From Candidatus Poribacteria bacterium (GTDB lineage: Bacteria > Poribacteria > WGA-4E > GCA-2687025): a DNA stretch of 64,000 bases. The stretch covers positions 252,632 to 316,631 of the forward strand of contig JAPPNK010000020.1 of NCBI GenBank assembly GCA_028818695.1. The letters are read 5' to 3'. The position numbers and the translations under genes are program-made. Shown in pieces: positions 22,685 through 30,910 of this stretch (positions within the stretch are counted from its first letter, which is position 1; the number at the start of each line of letters is the position of its first letter). The notes below the pieces were generated by a model, which saw only the letters and a list, made by a program, of their open reading frames with translations, did no database searches and was not told the DNA's origin.

Positions 22685-23515
22685 TCATGCATACGTTCTG
22701 CATTTTCTCCGTTCCCGTATCTGCTCTTTGGTCGGCGCTCCCATCGGACCGACCGTTTCGACCGCGAGGGAGGCGGCGCAGTTTGCAAAATCGACCGCTT
22801 CGCCCGCCTTTCCTGTTTTTGCATAACATATCAAAAACGCTGCCGCAAACACATCGCCCGCTCCTGTCGGGTCGCGCTCCTGCGCTTGATACGCCGGGAA
22901 CGACTCCGCCTTGCCCTTCTCATACAAGACGGCTCCGCGCTTCCCCTGCGTCAAGACGGTCAGCGGCGACAAGGAGCGGAACCGTTCTAGTTCGTCAGGA
23001 AAAGGGGCGATGTCCTCCTCGCTCAAAATCAGCGCGTCCAGCTGCGGCAAAATGCGCTCCGCATGTTCCATGCGTTTTGCGCGGACATTTCCCTCCTCGT
23101 CCCATGCGCGAAGCCACCCCTGCGGCGCCGCGCCCGTCAACTTCCCGCAAACCGCCTCCAGCGCGCATGGCTTCACCTCGTCAGCCAGGGGGCATAGATA
23201 GAGAATGTCCGGCTTTCCAATATCGGTTGGCACAGCCTTTTTTGTCAAAAGCGCGGCGCGGCTGTGCAGACGCTGCGTTCGGCGCCCATGGATGTCGTAT
23301 CGGTTTTCGAAAGTCGTTGTGCGCTGCGAATGGACCCGGCGGATGTCTATATCGTCGGGGAGGTTGGGGTCAAAATCGGGGGCGAAGGAGGTAATGAGCT
23401 CCGTCTTTGCGCCAAGATTGCGCGCCGTAACGCCCGCATACGCGGCAGATCCGCCCAGCATATACCCGCTTGAGACGATGTCGCGGCACAAATGACCGAC
23501 GCTGACAAACCGCAT
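22685..23515 (-). CDS. PfkB-family carbohydrate kinase
   Basis: A 276-residue ribokinase-superfamily kinase. Signature 1 appears as GGSAAYAGVTARNLGAKT (about 23-40). Signature 2 is DPTGAGDVFAAAF near the C-terminus, with catalytic Asp in GAGD. The chosen start, ATG 23515 (MRFVSVGHLCRD), has AAGGG seven bases before it; a longer ORF adds 17 residues that lack family similarity. The TTGC-type promoter upstream fits. Substrate may be ribose, fructose or another sugar or nucleoside; specificity is not visible. No transporter is next to it. Confidence 0.87.
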   Translation of the reverse strand: MRFVSVGHLCRDIVSSGYMLGGSAAYAGVTARNLGAKTELITSFAPDFDPNLPDDIDIRRVHSQRTTTFENRYDIHGRRTQRLHSRAALLTKKAVPTDIGKPDILYLCPLADEVKPCALEAVCGKLTGAAPQGWLRAWDEEGNVRAKRMEHAERILPQLDALILSEEDIAPFPDELERFRSLSPLTVLTQGKRGAVLYEKGKAESFPAYQAQERDPTGAGDVFAAAFLICYAKTGKAGEAVDFANCAASLAVETVGPMGAPTKEQIRERRKCRTYA

Positions 23516-23537
23516 GCTCAACCCTTGTTTTAACGCT

Positions 23538-23566
23538 ACTTTAATCCGAGAAGGCGCCGCGCGCAA
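23538..23566 (-). promoter_or_regulatory. Promoter of the PfkB kinase
   Basis: On the minus strand TTGCGC (23566-23561), 17 bases, TAAAGT (23543-23538). The start codon is 22 bases downstream. Confidence 0.4.
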
Positions 23567-23591
23567 GAGGCGCCGCTCATACTCGTCTAAC

Positions 23592-23610
23592 GATGTCCCA
23601 ACTTTAGGCG
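23592..23610 (-). repeat. Solo terminal repeat of the dispersed element
   Basis: GATGTCCCAACTTTAGGCGC is the reverse complement of the left end of the full elements (CCTAAAGTTGGGACA). No central hairpin or right end is nearby. It may be the remnant of an excised or decayed copy between divergent genes. Confidence 0.4.
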
Positions 23611-23626
23611 CGGAGTCGGGGTTCTG

Positions 23627-23654
23627 TTGACTTGAGCGTCAAAATGTGTACCAT
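23627..23654 (+). promoter_or_regulatory. Promoter of the small secreted protein
   Basis: TTGACT (23627-23632), 16 bases, TACCAT (23649-23654); the ATG at 23689 has AGGAG upstream. Confidence 0.4.
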
Positions 23655-23688
23655 GCGCAGAAAGCCCAAACTATCAGGAGAATAGACG

Positions 23689-24297
23689 ATGAAACGAATT
23701 TTTTGGATTGCCGGCGCGTTTGCCCTGCTGATTTCCTTCTCGGCGCATTCGGCGGTGGTCCGCGTGAGCGGAGACAACGCTTGGCAGGTGTTTCACAACG
23801 GCGAAATGATCGCGCAGGGGGACAACTGGCAGGCTCCGACCGTGACCGAATTTCAGCTGGACAACCGAGGCTACGCGCTGATCGCAATTTATGTTCACGA
23901 CGCTGAACCTGGAGACGCCGGCAAAGGCGGATTTCTTGCGGACATCATTCTCGATGACGGAGAATATCTTTCAACAAACGCCGACGATCCTCGATGGAAA
24001 TGCGATTCGGGGGACGTTATCGCCTCTCGAGACGACGGATGGGAAACGGCGGGTTTTGACGATTCGGAATGGATGGAGCTGACCTACTATGAGCAGTTTG
24101 GAGAAGGCATCTGGGGCTTTGGGGCAGACGCCATGCGCAACCATCTAAATGATCCCGACTGCGAAGCGTATTGGGCGTGGTGCGGTCCAAATGACGGGGC
24201 GGACGACGTGTACTTCAGGTATGTGATTGGCGAGCTGGATGTGAAGCCTGCCGGCCGTTTGGCGGCCAGTTGGGGGGAGATCAAACAAGGGCGTTAG
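23689..24297 (+). CDS. Small secreted protein with a sugar-binding-like sandwich fold
   Basis: A 202-residue protein with a signal peptide (MKRIFWIAGAFALLISFSAHSA) and no lipobox. The mature part begins VVRVSGDNAWQVFHNGEMIAQGDNW, a pattern seen in the jelly-roll binding domains of GH2 and rhamnosidase proteins (VNG.., then a Trp-rich strand). It has several Trp and three Cys in the second half (CDSGD, DPDCEAYWAWCGP). The short length means no catalytic barrel follows. It may be a stand-alone carbohydrate- or surface-binding module. No close family name can be given. Confidence 0.65.
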   Translation: MKRIFWIAGAFALLISFSAHSAVVRVSGDNAWQVFHNGEMIAQGDNWQAPTVTEFQLDNRGYALIAIYVHDAEPGDAGKGGFLADIILDDGEYLSTNADDPRWKCDSGDVIASRDDGWETAGFDDSEWMELTYYEQFGEGIWGFGADAMRNHLNDPDCEAYWAWCGPNDGADDVYFRYVIGELDVKPAGRLAASWGEIKQGR

Positions 24298-24352
24298 CTG
24301 CCAAACAGCTCGGAGGCGGGGGCAAAATCGACAGGGTTGCTGACATCATGCC

Positions 24353-24515
24353 TAAAGTTGGGACAGTTGAACGAATGATCTCTCTATTGATGGGAAAAGG
24401 CGCCGCCAACCAGGCCGTCATTCCCGCGAAGCATGTCCCCGTGAAAACGGGGAGCGGGAATCTAGAGGCGCCGCAGAAACCGTCCGCGTTCGCCCAGGCG
24501 AATGTCCCAACTAAA
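24353..24515 (+). repeat. Dispersed non-autonomous element, full copy with nested hairpin
   Basis: The ends are TAAAGTTGGGACA (24353-24365) and ATGTCCCAACTAAAGCGCT (from 24502), an imperfect inverted pair. The centre is ATTCCCGC and GCGGGAAT, between which a second hairpin (TCCCCGT-GAAA-ACGGGGA) has been inserted. Arms GGCGCCGCCAACCAGGCCGTC and GTCCGCGTTCG are shared with the copy at 50615. There is no ORF inside. This element fills most of the gap before mfd. Confidence 0.7.
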
Positions 24516-24575
24516 GCGCTAAGGTCAGAGGGTTGATCTTTACAGACGGCGTTCTCCCGGCTAACATAATCTTGT

Positions 24576-27500
24576 ATGCGCGCCTTCATAGACCGTCTTC
24601 TCAAGTTTGAGCCGTTCCTTGCGTTGCTGCGCCGCTTAGACGCTTCGGACGCCCCGCTCGTTGATGCGACGGGGCTTCATGGATCGGCGGGCGCGATGCT
24701 GATCGCCGCCCTGCGTCAAACGCTCCCGTCCGACGCTTCCATTCTCTGCGCGCTGCCGACGCAAGCGGACGCCCGAAAATGGCAGAACGACCTCAAAGCG
24801 TTCGGCGTCTCCAACGCGGCATGCTTCCCTCTTGTGCCGGACATCTACGGCGAGCTCGGCTCCGACTCGCTCTGGGCTTTGCGCGCCGACCGTATGGACG
24901 CGGCGGAGGCGCTCATCGGCGGGGGCGTCGTTGCGGCGTCGGCGTATGCGCTTGCGCAGCGGCTTCCGCCGATAGACGAGGCGCTCAAGGCGTCGCCCAT
25001 TCTTGAGGTTGGCGAAACCTTCGGCTTTCAAAATCTCGCGGCTTCGCTGGCGCGCCTCGGTTACCGCCGGCGCGATACGGTGGAGGCGCCGGGCGAGTTT
25101 GCCGTGCGCGGCGGCATCATGGACATTTTCCCCCCAACTTTCGACCGCCCCGCCCGCATCGAATTCTGGGGCGATGAAATCGAGTCGATACGCGCATTTG
25201 ACGAGGGAACGCAGCGGTCGATGCATGCGCTGGAGTCGCTGCGTTTGGCGCCGGCGGGCGAAACGCTGTTGACAGACGAAGCGCGGCAAGAATGGACAAA
25301 GCGCGCCAACGCCAGAGCCGCCGAATACCCCTCCGTTCGGCTGCGCGGCGAAATTGACGAACTCACCGAACAGATTTATGAATCGGACGCCCCAACAGGA
25401 ATGGAGCGTTACTATCCGCTGCTGTTCCCAGACGGAAAAACGCTTTTAGACATGGCTCCCGACAACTCAATCCTCGTCATGTGGGAGCCGCGCTGGATGT
25501 TCCGCGAGTTGAACCGTTTTCATGAAAAAGTGGACGGACTAGCCGAGCAGGCGCGCGGCGAGGACAGGCTCTGGATGACAGCGGAGGAAACGTACCTCAA
25601 CGAAGAGCGTCTGCGCGGCGCAATGTCCCGCTTCAAAACGATTCGATCCTCGTTGACGCCGGTTGACGGGAGCGGCGAGTCGAAGCGCATCGATTTTAAG
25701 ACGCAGCCGATCGTCTTAGGCAAGGGCGGACTTCAGCCTTTCTTTGAGGCGCTGAACGCATGGCTGGCGGACGGCTGGCAAACGCTTGTGGGCTGCGCGG
25801 ACGAGGCGTCCAGCATGCAGCTGCGCGATCTGTTGAAGGAGCGCGGTTTGCTCAAAGAAGCGGTCGCGGTGGAATCGATGCCGCTCTCCTCCTCTTTCAT
25901 GAGCGAAGAGATGCAGTCTGCCGTTGTGTCGCATGAAGGCGCTTTTGGACGGGCGCGCAGCCTGCCGGCGCGGTCGCGGCGCAGACCAGGCGTTCCCCTG
26001 TTGAGCCTTATGGAACTGGGCGAGGGAGACTATGTCGCCCATATCGCGCATGGCATCGGCAGGTACAGAGGAATACGGCGCATGAGTTCAGACGGGCAGG
26101 CGCAAGATTTTCTCCTGTTAGAATATGCCGGCGGCGACATGCTTTATGTCCCAGTCCACAACATCGACCTTGTACAAAGATATGTCGGGCCGCAGGGAGA
26201 AAAAGGTCCCCCGCTAGACCGCATCGGCGGGACCGCTTGGAAACGGGCGTCTGCGCGGGCGAAGCGTTCTGCCGAGCGGCTGGCGGAGGAGCTGCTGTCT
26301 CTTTATGCGCAGCGGGAGGCGATGCCGGGGCGCGCCTACTCGTCCGACACGCTCTGGCAAAAAGAGTTTGAAGCCGCCTTTCCGTATGAAGAAACGCCCG
26401 ACCAGGCCGCCGCGATTGAGGATGTCAAAGAGGATATGGAGCGGGCGCGTCCGATGGACAGGCTCATCTGCGGCGACGTCGGCTACGGCAAAACGGAGGT
26501 CGCCATGCGCGCCGCCTTCAAAGCGGTCATGGACGGAGCCCAAGCCGCCTTTTTAGCCCCGACGACCGTTCTGGCGCAGCAGCATTACCACACGATCCAG
26601 GAGCGATTTAAAGAATTTCCGATACAGGCGCGTCTGCTAAGCCGCTTGATTCCGCCCAAAGAAAACAGGCAGACGATCGCCCATCTCGCCAACGGGACGG
26701 TCGATCTGGTCGTTGGGACGCACCGCCTGCTTTCGGCGGATGTGCAGTTTCGGCAGCTCGGCTTGCTGGTGATCGACGAGGAGCATCGGTTCGGAGTGAA
26801 GCAGAAGGAGCGGTTGAAGCAGCTCAAGAAGGTGGTCGACACGTTGACGCTCACCGCGACGCCGATTCCGCGGACTCTCCATATGGCGGTGTCGGGCGCG
26901 CGCGATATGAGCGTCATAGCGACGCCGCCCGAAAACCGCCTGCCGATTGAAACGTACGTGATCGAATACCGGCCGGAGCTGGTGCGCGCCGCCATTCTGC
27001 GCGAGCTCGGTCGGGAGGGTCAGGCGTTCTTTGTCCATAACCGCGTTCGGGGGATCGAGACGATCGCCGAAAATCTGCGTCAGCTTGTCCCGGAGGCGCG
27101 CTTCTCGGTCGCGCATGGACAGATGCGGGAGCGCGCTTTGGAGGACGCGATGCTCCGCTTTATTCAGCATGAAAGCGATGTTCTCGTATGCACAACGATC
27201 ATTGAGTCCGGTTTGGACATCCCAAACGTCAACACGATCATTGTAAACCGCGCGGACGCCCTCGGCCTGGCGCAACTTTATCAGCTCCGCGGCCGCGTCG
27301 GGCGGTCCGACCGCCGGGCGTACGGCTTTTTGATGTATCCTAACGACCGAACGCTCGGCGAAACCTCCCTAAAACGGCTCCGCGTCATTGAAGAGTTTAC
27401 AGAACTGGGCGCAGGGTTTAAAATAGCTCTGCGCGATATGGAAATACGCGGCGCCGGCAATCTGCTCGGACCGGAGCAGCATGGACACATGGCGTCGGTC

Positions 27501-28034
27501 GGGTATGATCTGTATTGCCGTCTGTTGAAAAATGCTGTAGCCGAGCTGAAAGGCGAGGAGATTGAAGAGGAGTTGGAAACGAAGATGCGCTTTCCGATGG
27601 CGGCGTATCTGCCGGACGAGTACATCGCGGACAGCGGATCCAAGTTTGCGCTCTATCGACGCATTGCGCGCGTCCGAACGATGGAGGATCGCGACATGAT
27701 CATCGACGAAATGCGCGACCGCTACGGCCCCCTGCCGGACGAGGCGCGCCATCTGCTGGAGATCGCGTGTTTAAAGGGAAGAGCGTCGGCTCTCGGCGCG
27801 ACGTCGCTGTCGGCGGTCGGCGGCGAGGCGCGAATCTCGTTTGACGAAAAGCTGGCGAAGGTGGAGGTTGAGCGCGTGTTGGCTCTTGTCAATTCTGACG
27901 CAAAGGCGCGGCTGATACCGCCCTCGCAGCTGTCGGCGCCCTTGCCTTCAAGCCGATCATATGACATATTTTCACAGTTGCATACTATTTTTGACATGCT
28001 AGAGGTTCCTAAAGAGGAGGCGTACCGCTCATGA
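24576..28034 (+). CDS. mfd: Transcription-repair coupling factor Mfd
   Basis: A 1152-residue SF2 translocase that removes stalled RNA polymerase and recruits UvrA. Domain order: a degenerate UvrB-like N-terminal region (about 1-350), an RNA-polymerase interaction CarD-like domain (about 485-550, EGDYVAHIAHGIGRYRG), and a helicase core. The core has Walker A GDVGYGKTEVA (about 633), DEEH (about 732) and TATPIPRTLHMA. A RecG-like C-terminal part follows (RGRVGRSDRRAYGFL), then a TRCF domain at the end. The length is that of the family. The ATG is only five bases after a CATAAT box, so the message may start at or near the codon; no clear -35 is seen. The last codons overlap the next gene (ATGA), which ties mfd to the envelope genes downstream. 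Confidence 0.95.
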   Translation: MRAFIDRLLKFEPFLALLRRLDASDAPLVDATGLHGSAGAMLIAALRQTLPSDASILCALPTQADARKWQNDLKAFGVSNAACFPLVPDIYGELGSDSLWALRADRMDAAEALIGGGVVAASAYALAQRLPPIDEALKASPILEVGETFGFQNLAASLARLGYRRRDTVEAPGEFAVRGGIMDIFPPTFDRPARIEFWGDEIESIRAFDEGTQRSMHALESLRLAPAGETLLTDEARQEWTKRANARAAEYPSVRLRGEIDELTEQIYESDAPTGMERYYPLLFPDGKTLLDMAPDNSILVMWEPRWMFRELNRFHEKVDGLAEQARGEDRLWMTAEETYLNEERLRGAMSRFKTIRSSLTPVDGSGESKRIDFKTQPIVLGKGGLQPFFEALNAWLADGWQTLVGCADEASSMQLRDLLKERGLLKEAVAVESMPLSSSFMSEEMQSAVVSHEGAFGRARSLPARSRRRPGVPLLSLMELGEGDYVAHIAHGIGRYRGIRRMSSDGQAQDFLLLEYAGGDMLYVPVHNIDLVQRYVGPQGEKGPPLDRIGGTAWKRASARAKRSAERLAEELLSLYAQREAMPGRAYSSDTLWQKEFEAAFPYEETPDQAAAIEDVKEDMERARPMDRLICGDVGYGKTEVAMRAAFKAVMDGAQAAFLAPTTVLAQQHYHTIQERFKEFPIQARLLSRLIPPKENRQTIAHLANGTVDLVVGTHRLLSADVQFRQLGLLVIDEEHRFGVKQKERLKQLKKVVDTLTLTATPIPRTLHMAVSGARDMSVIATPPENRLPIETYVIEYRPELVRAAILRELGREGQAFFVHNRVRGIETIAENLRQLVPEARFSVAHGQMRERALEDAMLRFIQHESDVLVCTTIIESGLDIPNVNTIIVNRADALGLAQLYQLRGRVGRSDRRAYGFLMYPNDRTLGETSLKRLRVIEEFTELGAGFKIALRDMEIRGAGNLLGPEQHGHMASVGYDLYCRLLKNAVAELKGEEIEEELETKMRFPMAAYLPDEYIADSGSKFALYRRIARVRTMEDRDMIIDEMRDRYGPLPDEARHLLEIACLKGRASALGATSLSAVGGEARISFDEKLAKVEVERVLALVNSDAKARLIPPSQLSAPLPSSRSYDIFSQLHTIFDMLEVPKEEAYRS

Positions 28035-30232
28035 ACGGATTATGGAAACGATTTCATTGGGTTAAATTCATTGCCGCAGCGGCTCTCTCATCAGCGCTGA
28101 TCGCTTGCGGCGCGTCGCATGCATCGACGCAGGAAGAACAGATCGATTCAGAAGAGGCGGCGGTCGAGCAATCTGAAGCAGAAGAGGCGGCGACAGCGGA
28201 GGAAGCGAAACCGGAAGATGTCCTGCTGGCGACATTCGCCTGGAAAGGCGAAGAGCATACGATCACCTTGGCGGAGCTGCTGCAGGAGCTGGAGGAGCTG
28301 CCGTCCTACCACAAGCGCCGGTATGAAGGGCGGGAAGGGCGGCAAACCTACCTCGCCCTGATGGCCGAGAGCCGCATCGCCCTTGAGCGCGCGATGGAGC
28401 TGGGGCTTGAAGACGATCCTGTCGTCGAAGCGAAGACGGAAGAGCTGCGCCGCAAGATACTGCTGGATGCGGTTGAAAAAGTGGAGGTGGAGGACAAGGC
28501 GGTTGTCACGGACGAGGCGGCGGAAGATTATTACAACCGCAACCTTGAAAAGTACCATCTGCCGGAGCGCGTCCGTCTTCTCAGTTTGGCGGTGAAGGAC
28601 GAGGAGCAGGCGGGCGGCTATTTGAAAGAGATCAAGGACGGAACGCGCACGTTCGACGAGATCGTGAAGCAGCTGTCCGAAGACGGGCTAAACGAGGGGC
28701 CGGGCGGACGCAACAACGGCGACACAGGACTCTTTGCGCAGGATTCGTTTGTGGGGGCGGAGCCGTTCACCGAGGCCGCTTTCGCCCTTGAAGTCGGGCA
28801 GATGACCGAAGAGGTGTTTTCGTTGGAGTATAACGGCGAGACGTACTTCATGCTGTTTCGGCTTGAGGAACGCGCAGAGCCGTATCAGCAGACGCTCGAA
28901 GAGGTGATCGACCGCGCCCGCCGCTCCGCCGAAATAGAGTTGACCGAAGCGCGCGAAGCCGCCTGGGCAAGCGAGCTTGAACAGATTGGGCAGCTGACGC
29001 TTTACCCGGACAGGTTGCCGGAGCCGCCCATGAGAGATGTGGTTGAAGAGACGCCCGAAAACGGCGAAGAATCGACCGACTCAGAGTCGTCAAAAACTGA
29101 CTCGGAGTCGTCAAAAGGGAAAGAGCTGGTTCCCGCCGACGAAGTCGTGTTCGCCGACCTTGAGATGGACGCCGCGACCGTGCTGGCTGAATGGACCTGG
29201 GACGGAGTTCAGCGCGCCTACACGTGGGGACAACTGCAGGCGCATTTTGACGAATTGCGCCCCTACCGCAAGAGCCGTTACGCCGGCGTGGAGGGATGGA
29301 CAAATCTTGTGAAAGAGCGCGCTTTGGAGGAGCTGAAGGTTTTGGAAGCCGAGGCGCTCAATCTCGGCAAAACGGATGAAGACGCCGCTCAGCTGGCGGA
29401 ATATCGGCGCCAGCTCATGATTGAGCAGCTGTACGAAAAAGAGATCAAAGGGATGGCGGACATCTCCGAGGAGCGGCTCATGGCGTACTATAAGGAGCAT
29501 GCTTCCGAGTATGTGGAGCCTGAAAAGGCGCGCTTGACCTGCATCACGCTGCTGGACGACAAAGAGGCAGCCGACAAGCTGTTCGCCGAGCTCGTCAACG
29601 GGCGGGACATCGCCGAAGCGGCGCAAACCCTCTCGGAAGCGGAGAAAAACCAAGGACCAGGCGGACGCAACAACGGCGACACGGGCTTCATCACCCGAAA
29701 CACCTTCGCGCAGGCGGAGGCGTTCACCGAAGCTGTTTTCTCCACAGAGGCGGGTCAGATCGTTTCCGAGGTGGTTGTTCAACCGCTGGGCGAAGACGCG
29801 ACCTACTACATGATCTTCAGAGTTGAAGAAAAAATGCCGCAGCGTCAACAAACCTTTGAGGAAGTTCGTTCCACTATAGAGAAGGCGGTTGGAAAGATCG
29901 CCCGCGAGGAACGGCTAAACGAATGGCTGACGGCGTTGAAGGAGCGGACGAATTTGACGATTTATCCTGAGCGTCTGCCCGAAGATCCGCCGCCCGAAGA
30001 AGAGAACGTCGAAGAAACTCCCGAAGGCGGCGAAGAATCGACAGACGCCGAAAGCGATCCCTCAAACATTGGAAATGTTGAGGGAGATAACAACTCGGTC
30101 GAGAACGAGATCAAAATAAATGTCGAGGGCGAAAACAAGATCAAAATCAAAAAAAATGTTGAGGGCGAAAACGACTCCATCGAGATCGACGGAGAAGAGG
30201 CGGAAACGAATGACGAAGAATCACCGGAGTAG
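28031..30232 (+). CDS. Lipoprotein with two SurA/PpiC-type prolyl isomerase units
   Basis: A 733-residue periplasmic chaperone-isomerase. The lipobox is ALIAC near residue 26, so it is a lipoprotein. The body is an internal duplication. Residues about 65-345 and 385-655 each have a SurA-N-like helical part (ELPSYHKRRYEG, ELRPYRKSRYAG) followed by a parvulin domain (about 178-290 and 495-610), with GPGGRNNGDTG repeated in both. Catalytic residues are not all conserved, so chaperone activity may matter more than isomerase activity. The C-terminus (about 670-733) is low-complexity, with NVEGxN repeats and acidic ends. Mfd overlaps it by four bases; SurA_N and LptD follow without gaps, so it is probably made for outer-membrane assembly. 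Confidence 0.85.
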   Translation: MNGLWKRFHWVKFIAAAALSSALIACGASHASTQEEQIDSEEAAVEQSEAEEAATAEEAKPEDVLLATFAWKGEEHTITLAELLQELEELPSYHKRRYEGREGRQTYLALMAESRIALERAMELGLEDDPVVEAKTEELRRKILLDAVEKVEVEDKAVVTDEAAEDYYNRNLEKYHLPERVRLLSLAVKDEEQAGGYLKEIKDGTRTFDEIVKQLSEDGLNEGPGGRNNGDTGLFAQDSFVGAEPFTEAAFALEVGQMTEEVFSLEYNGETYFMLFRLEERAEPYQQTLEEVIDRARRSAEIELTEAREAAWASELEQIGQLTLYPDRLPEPPMRDVVEETPENGEESTDSESSKTDSESSKGKELVPADEVVFADLEMDAATVLAEWTWDGVQRAYTWGQLQAHFDELRPYRKSRYAGVEGWTNLVKERALEELKVLEAEALNLGKTDEDAAQLAEYRRQLMIEQLYEKEIKGMADISEERLMAYYKEHASEYVEPEKARLTCITLLDDKEAADKLFAELVNGRDIAEAAQTLSEAEKNQGPGGRNNGDTGFITRNTFAQAEAFTEAVFSTEAGQIVSEVVVQPLGEDATYYMIFRVEEKMPQRQQTFEEVRSTIEKAVGKIAREERLNEWLTALKERTNLTIYPERLPEDPPPEEENVEETPEGGEESTDAESDPSNIGNVEGDNNSVENEIKINVEGENKIKIKKNVEGENDSIEIDGEEAETNDEESPE

Positions 30233-30235
30233 GCG

Positions 30236-30910
30236 ATGAGAGCAAGTTGTCAAAAGCGGATTGGTTGGATCGCGGCGGTACTGCTGTGCGCGGCGATGGC
30301 ATTTCCGACGCATTCGAACGCGAAGATTGTGGACCGCATCGTCGCGTTTGTAAACGCGGAAGCGTTGACGCAGGGCGATCTTCAGGGGTTGATTCGAGAC
30401 CATGCGCAGCTGCTGCAGGCGTTTCAACGGCTGAGTCCGTCCGAAGCGCAGCGCGCGGCAGAAGAGCAGTCGGAGGCGCATCTAGAGGAGCTGATCGCGA
30501 CCAGCCTGCTCGTTCAGGAGGCGCGCCGTCAGGAGCAGGAGAATCCGCAGTATCAGATCGCTCAGACGACTCTGGACGATTTCATCCGCGCCTTTCGAAT
30601 GGAGCGGCAGTTGACCGACGACGCGGACTTCGCTCTGGCGCTGCGCCAGCGGAATCAGACCCAAGAGGCGTTTCGCCGAGAGATGATGCGCACTCTGCGG
30701 ATACGGGAGCTGTTGACGCGCGAGCTGATACCGCGCTTGAATGTGACGGACAAGGACGCAGCCGCGTATTATGAGGCAAACAAAGAAGCGTTTGCCTCCA
30801 AAAACGAAGCCCGCCGCGCCCTGCGCGAAAAGCGTTTTCTAGAGGAAAGGGAAACCTACATCGCCCGTCTGCGTCAAAAAGCGTTCGTGAAGGTGTTGAT
30901 CCAGTTCTGA
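30236..30910 (+). CDS. SurA N-domain-like periplasmic chaperone (no isomerase domain)
   Basis: A 224-residue protein with a signal peptide (cleavage near SNAKIV). The SurA-N pattern KIVDRIVAFVNAEALTQGDL is followed by helices with ELIATSLLVQEA and later EAFRREMMRTLRIRELL. This is the substrate-binding core of SurA; the parvulin domains that follow it in Proteobacteria are missing. Here they may be supplied by the preceding lipoprotein or by modules within the following LptD. GGAG sits just before the ATG, and its stop TGA overlaps the ATG of LptD (TGATG). Confidence 0.75.
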   Translation: MRASCQKRIGWIAAVLLCAAMAFPTHSNAKIVDRIVAFVNAEALTQGDLQGLIRDHAQLLQAFQRLSPSEAQRAAEEQSEAHLEELIATSLLVQEARRQEQENPQYQIAQTTLDDFIRAFRMERQLTDDADFALALRQRNQTQEAFRREMMRTLRIRELLTRELIPRLNVTDKDAAAYYEANKEAFASKNEARRALREKRFLEERETYIARLRQKAFVKVLIQF

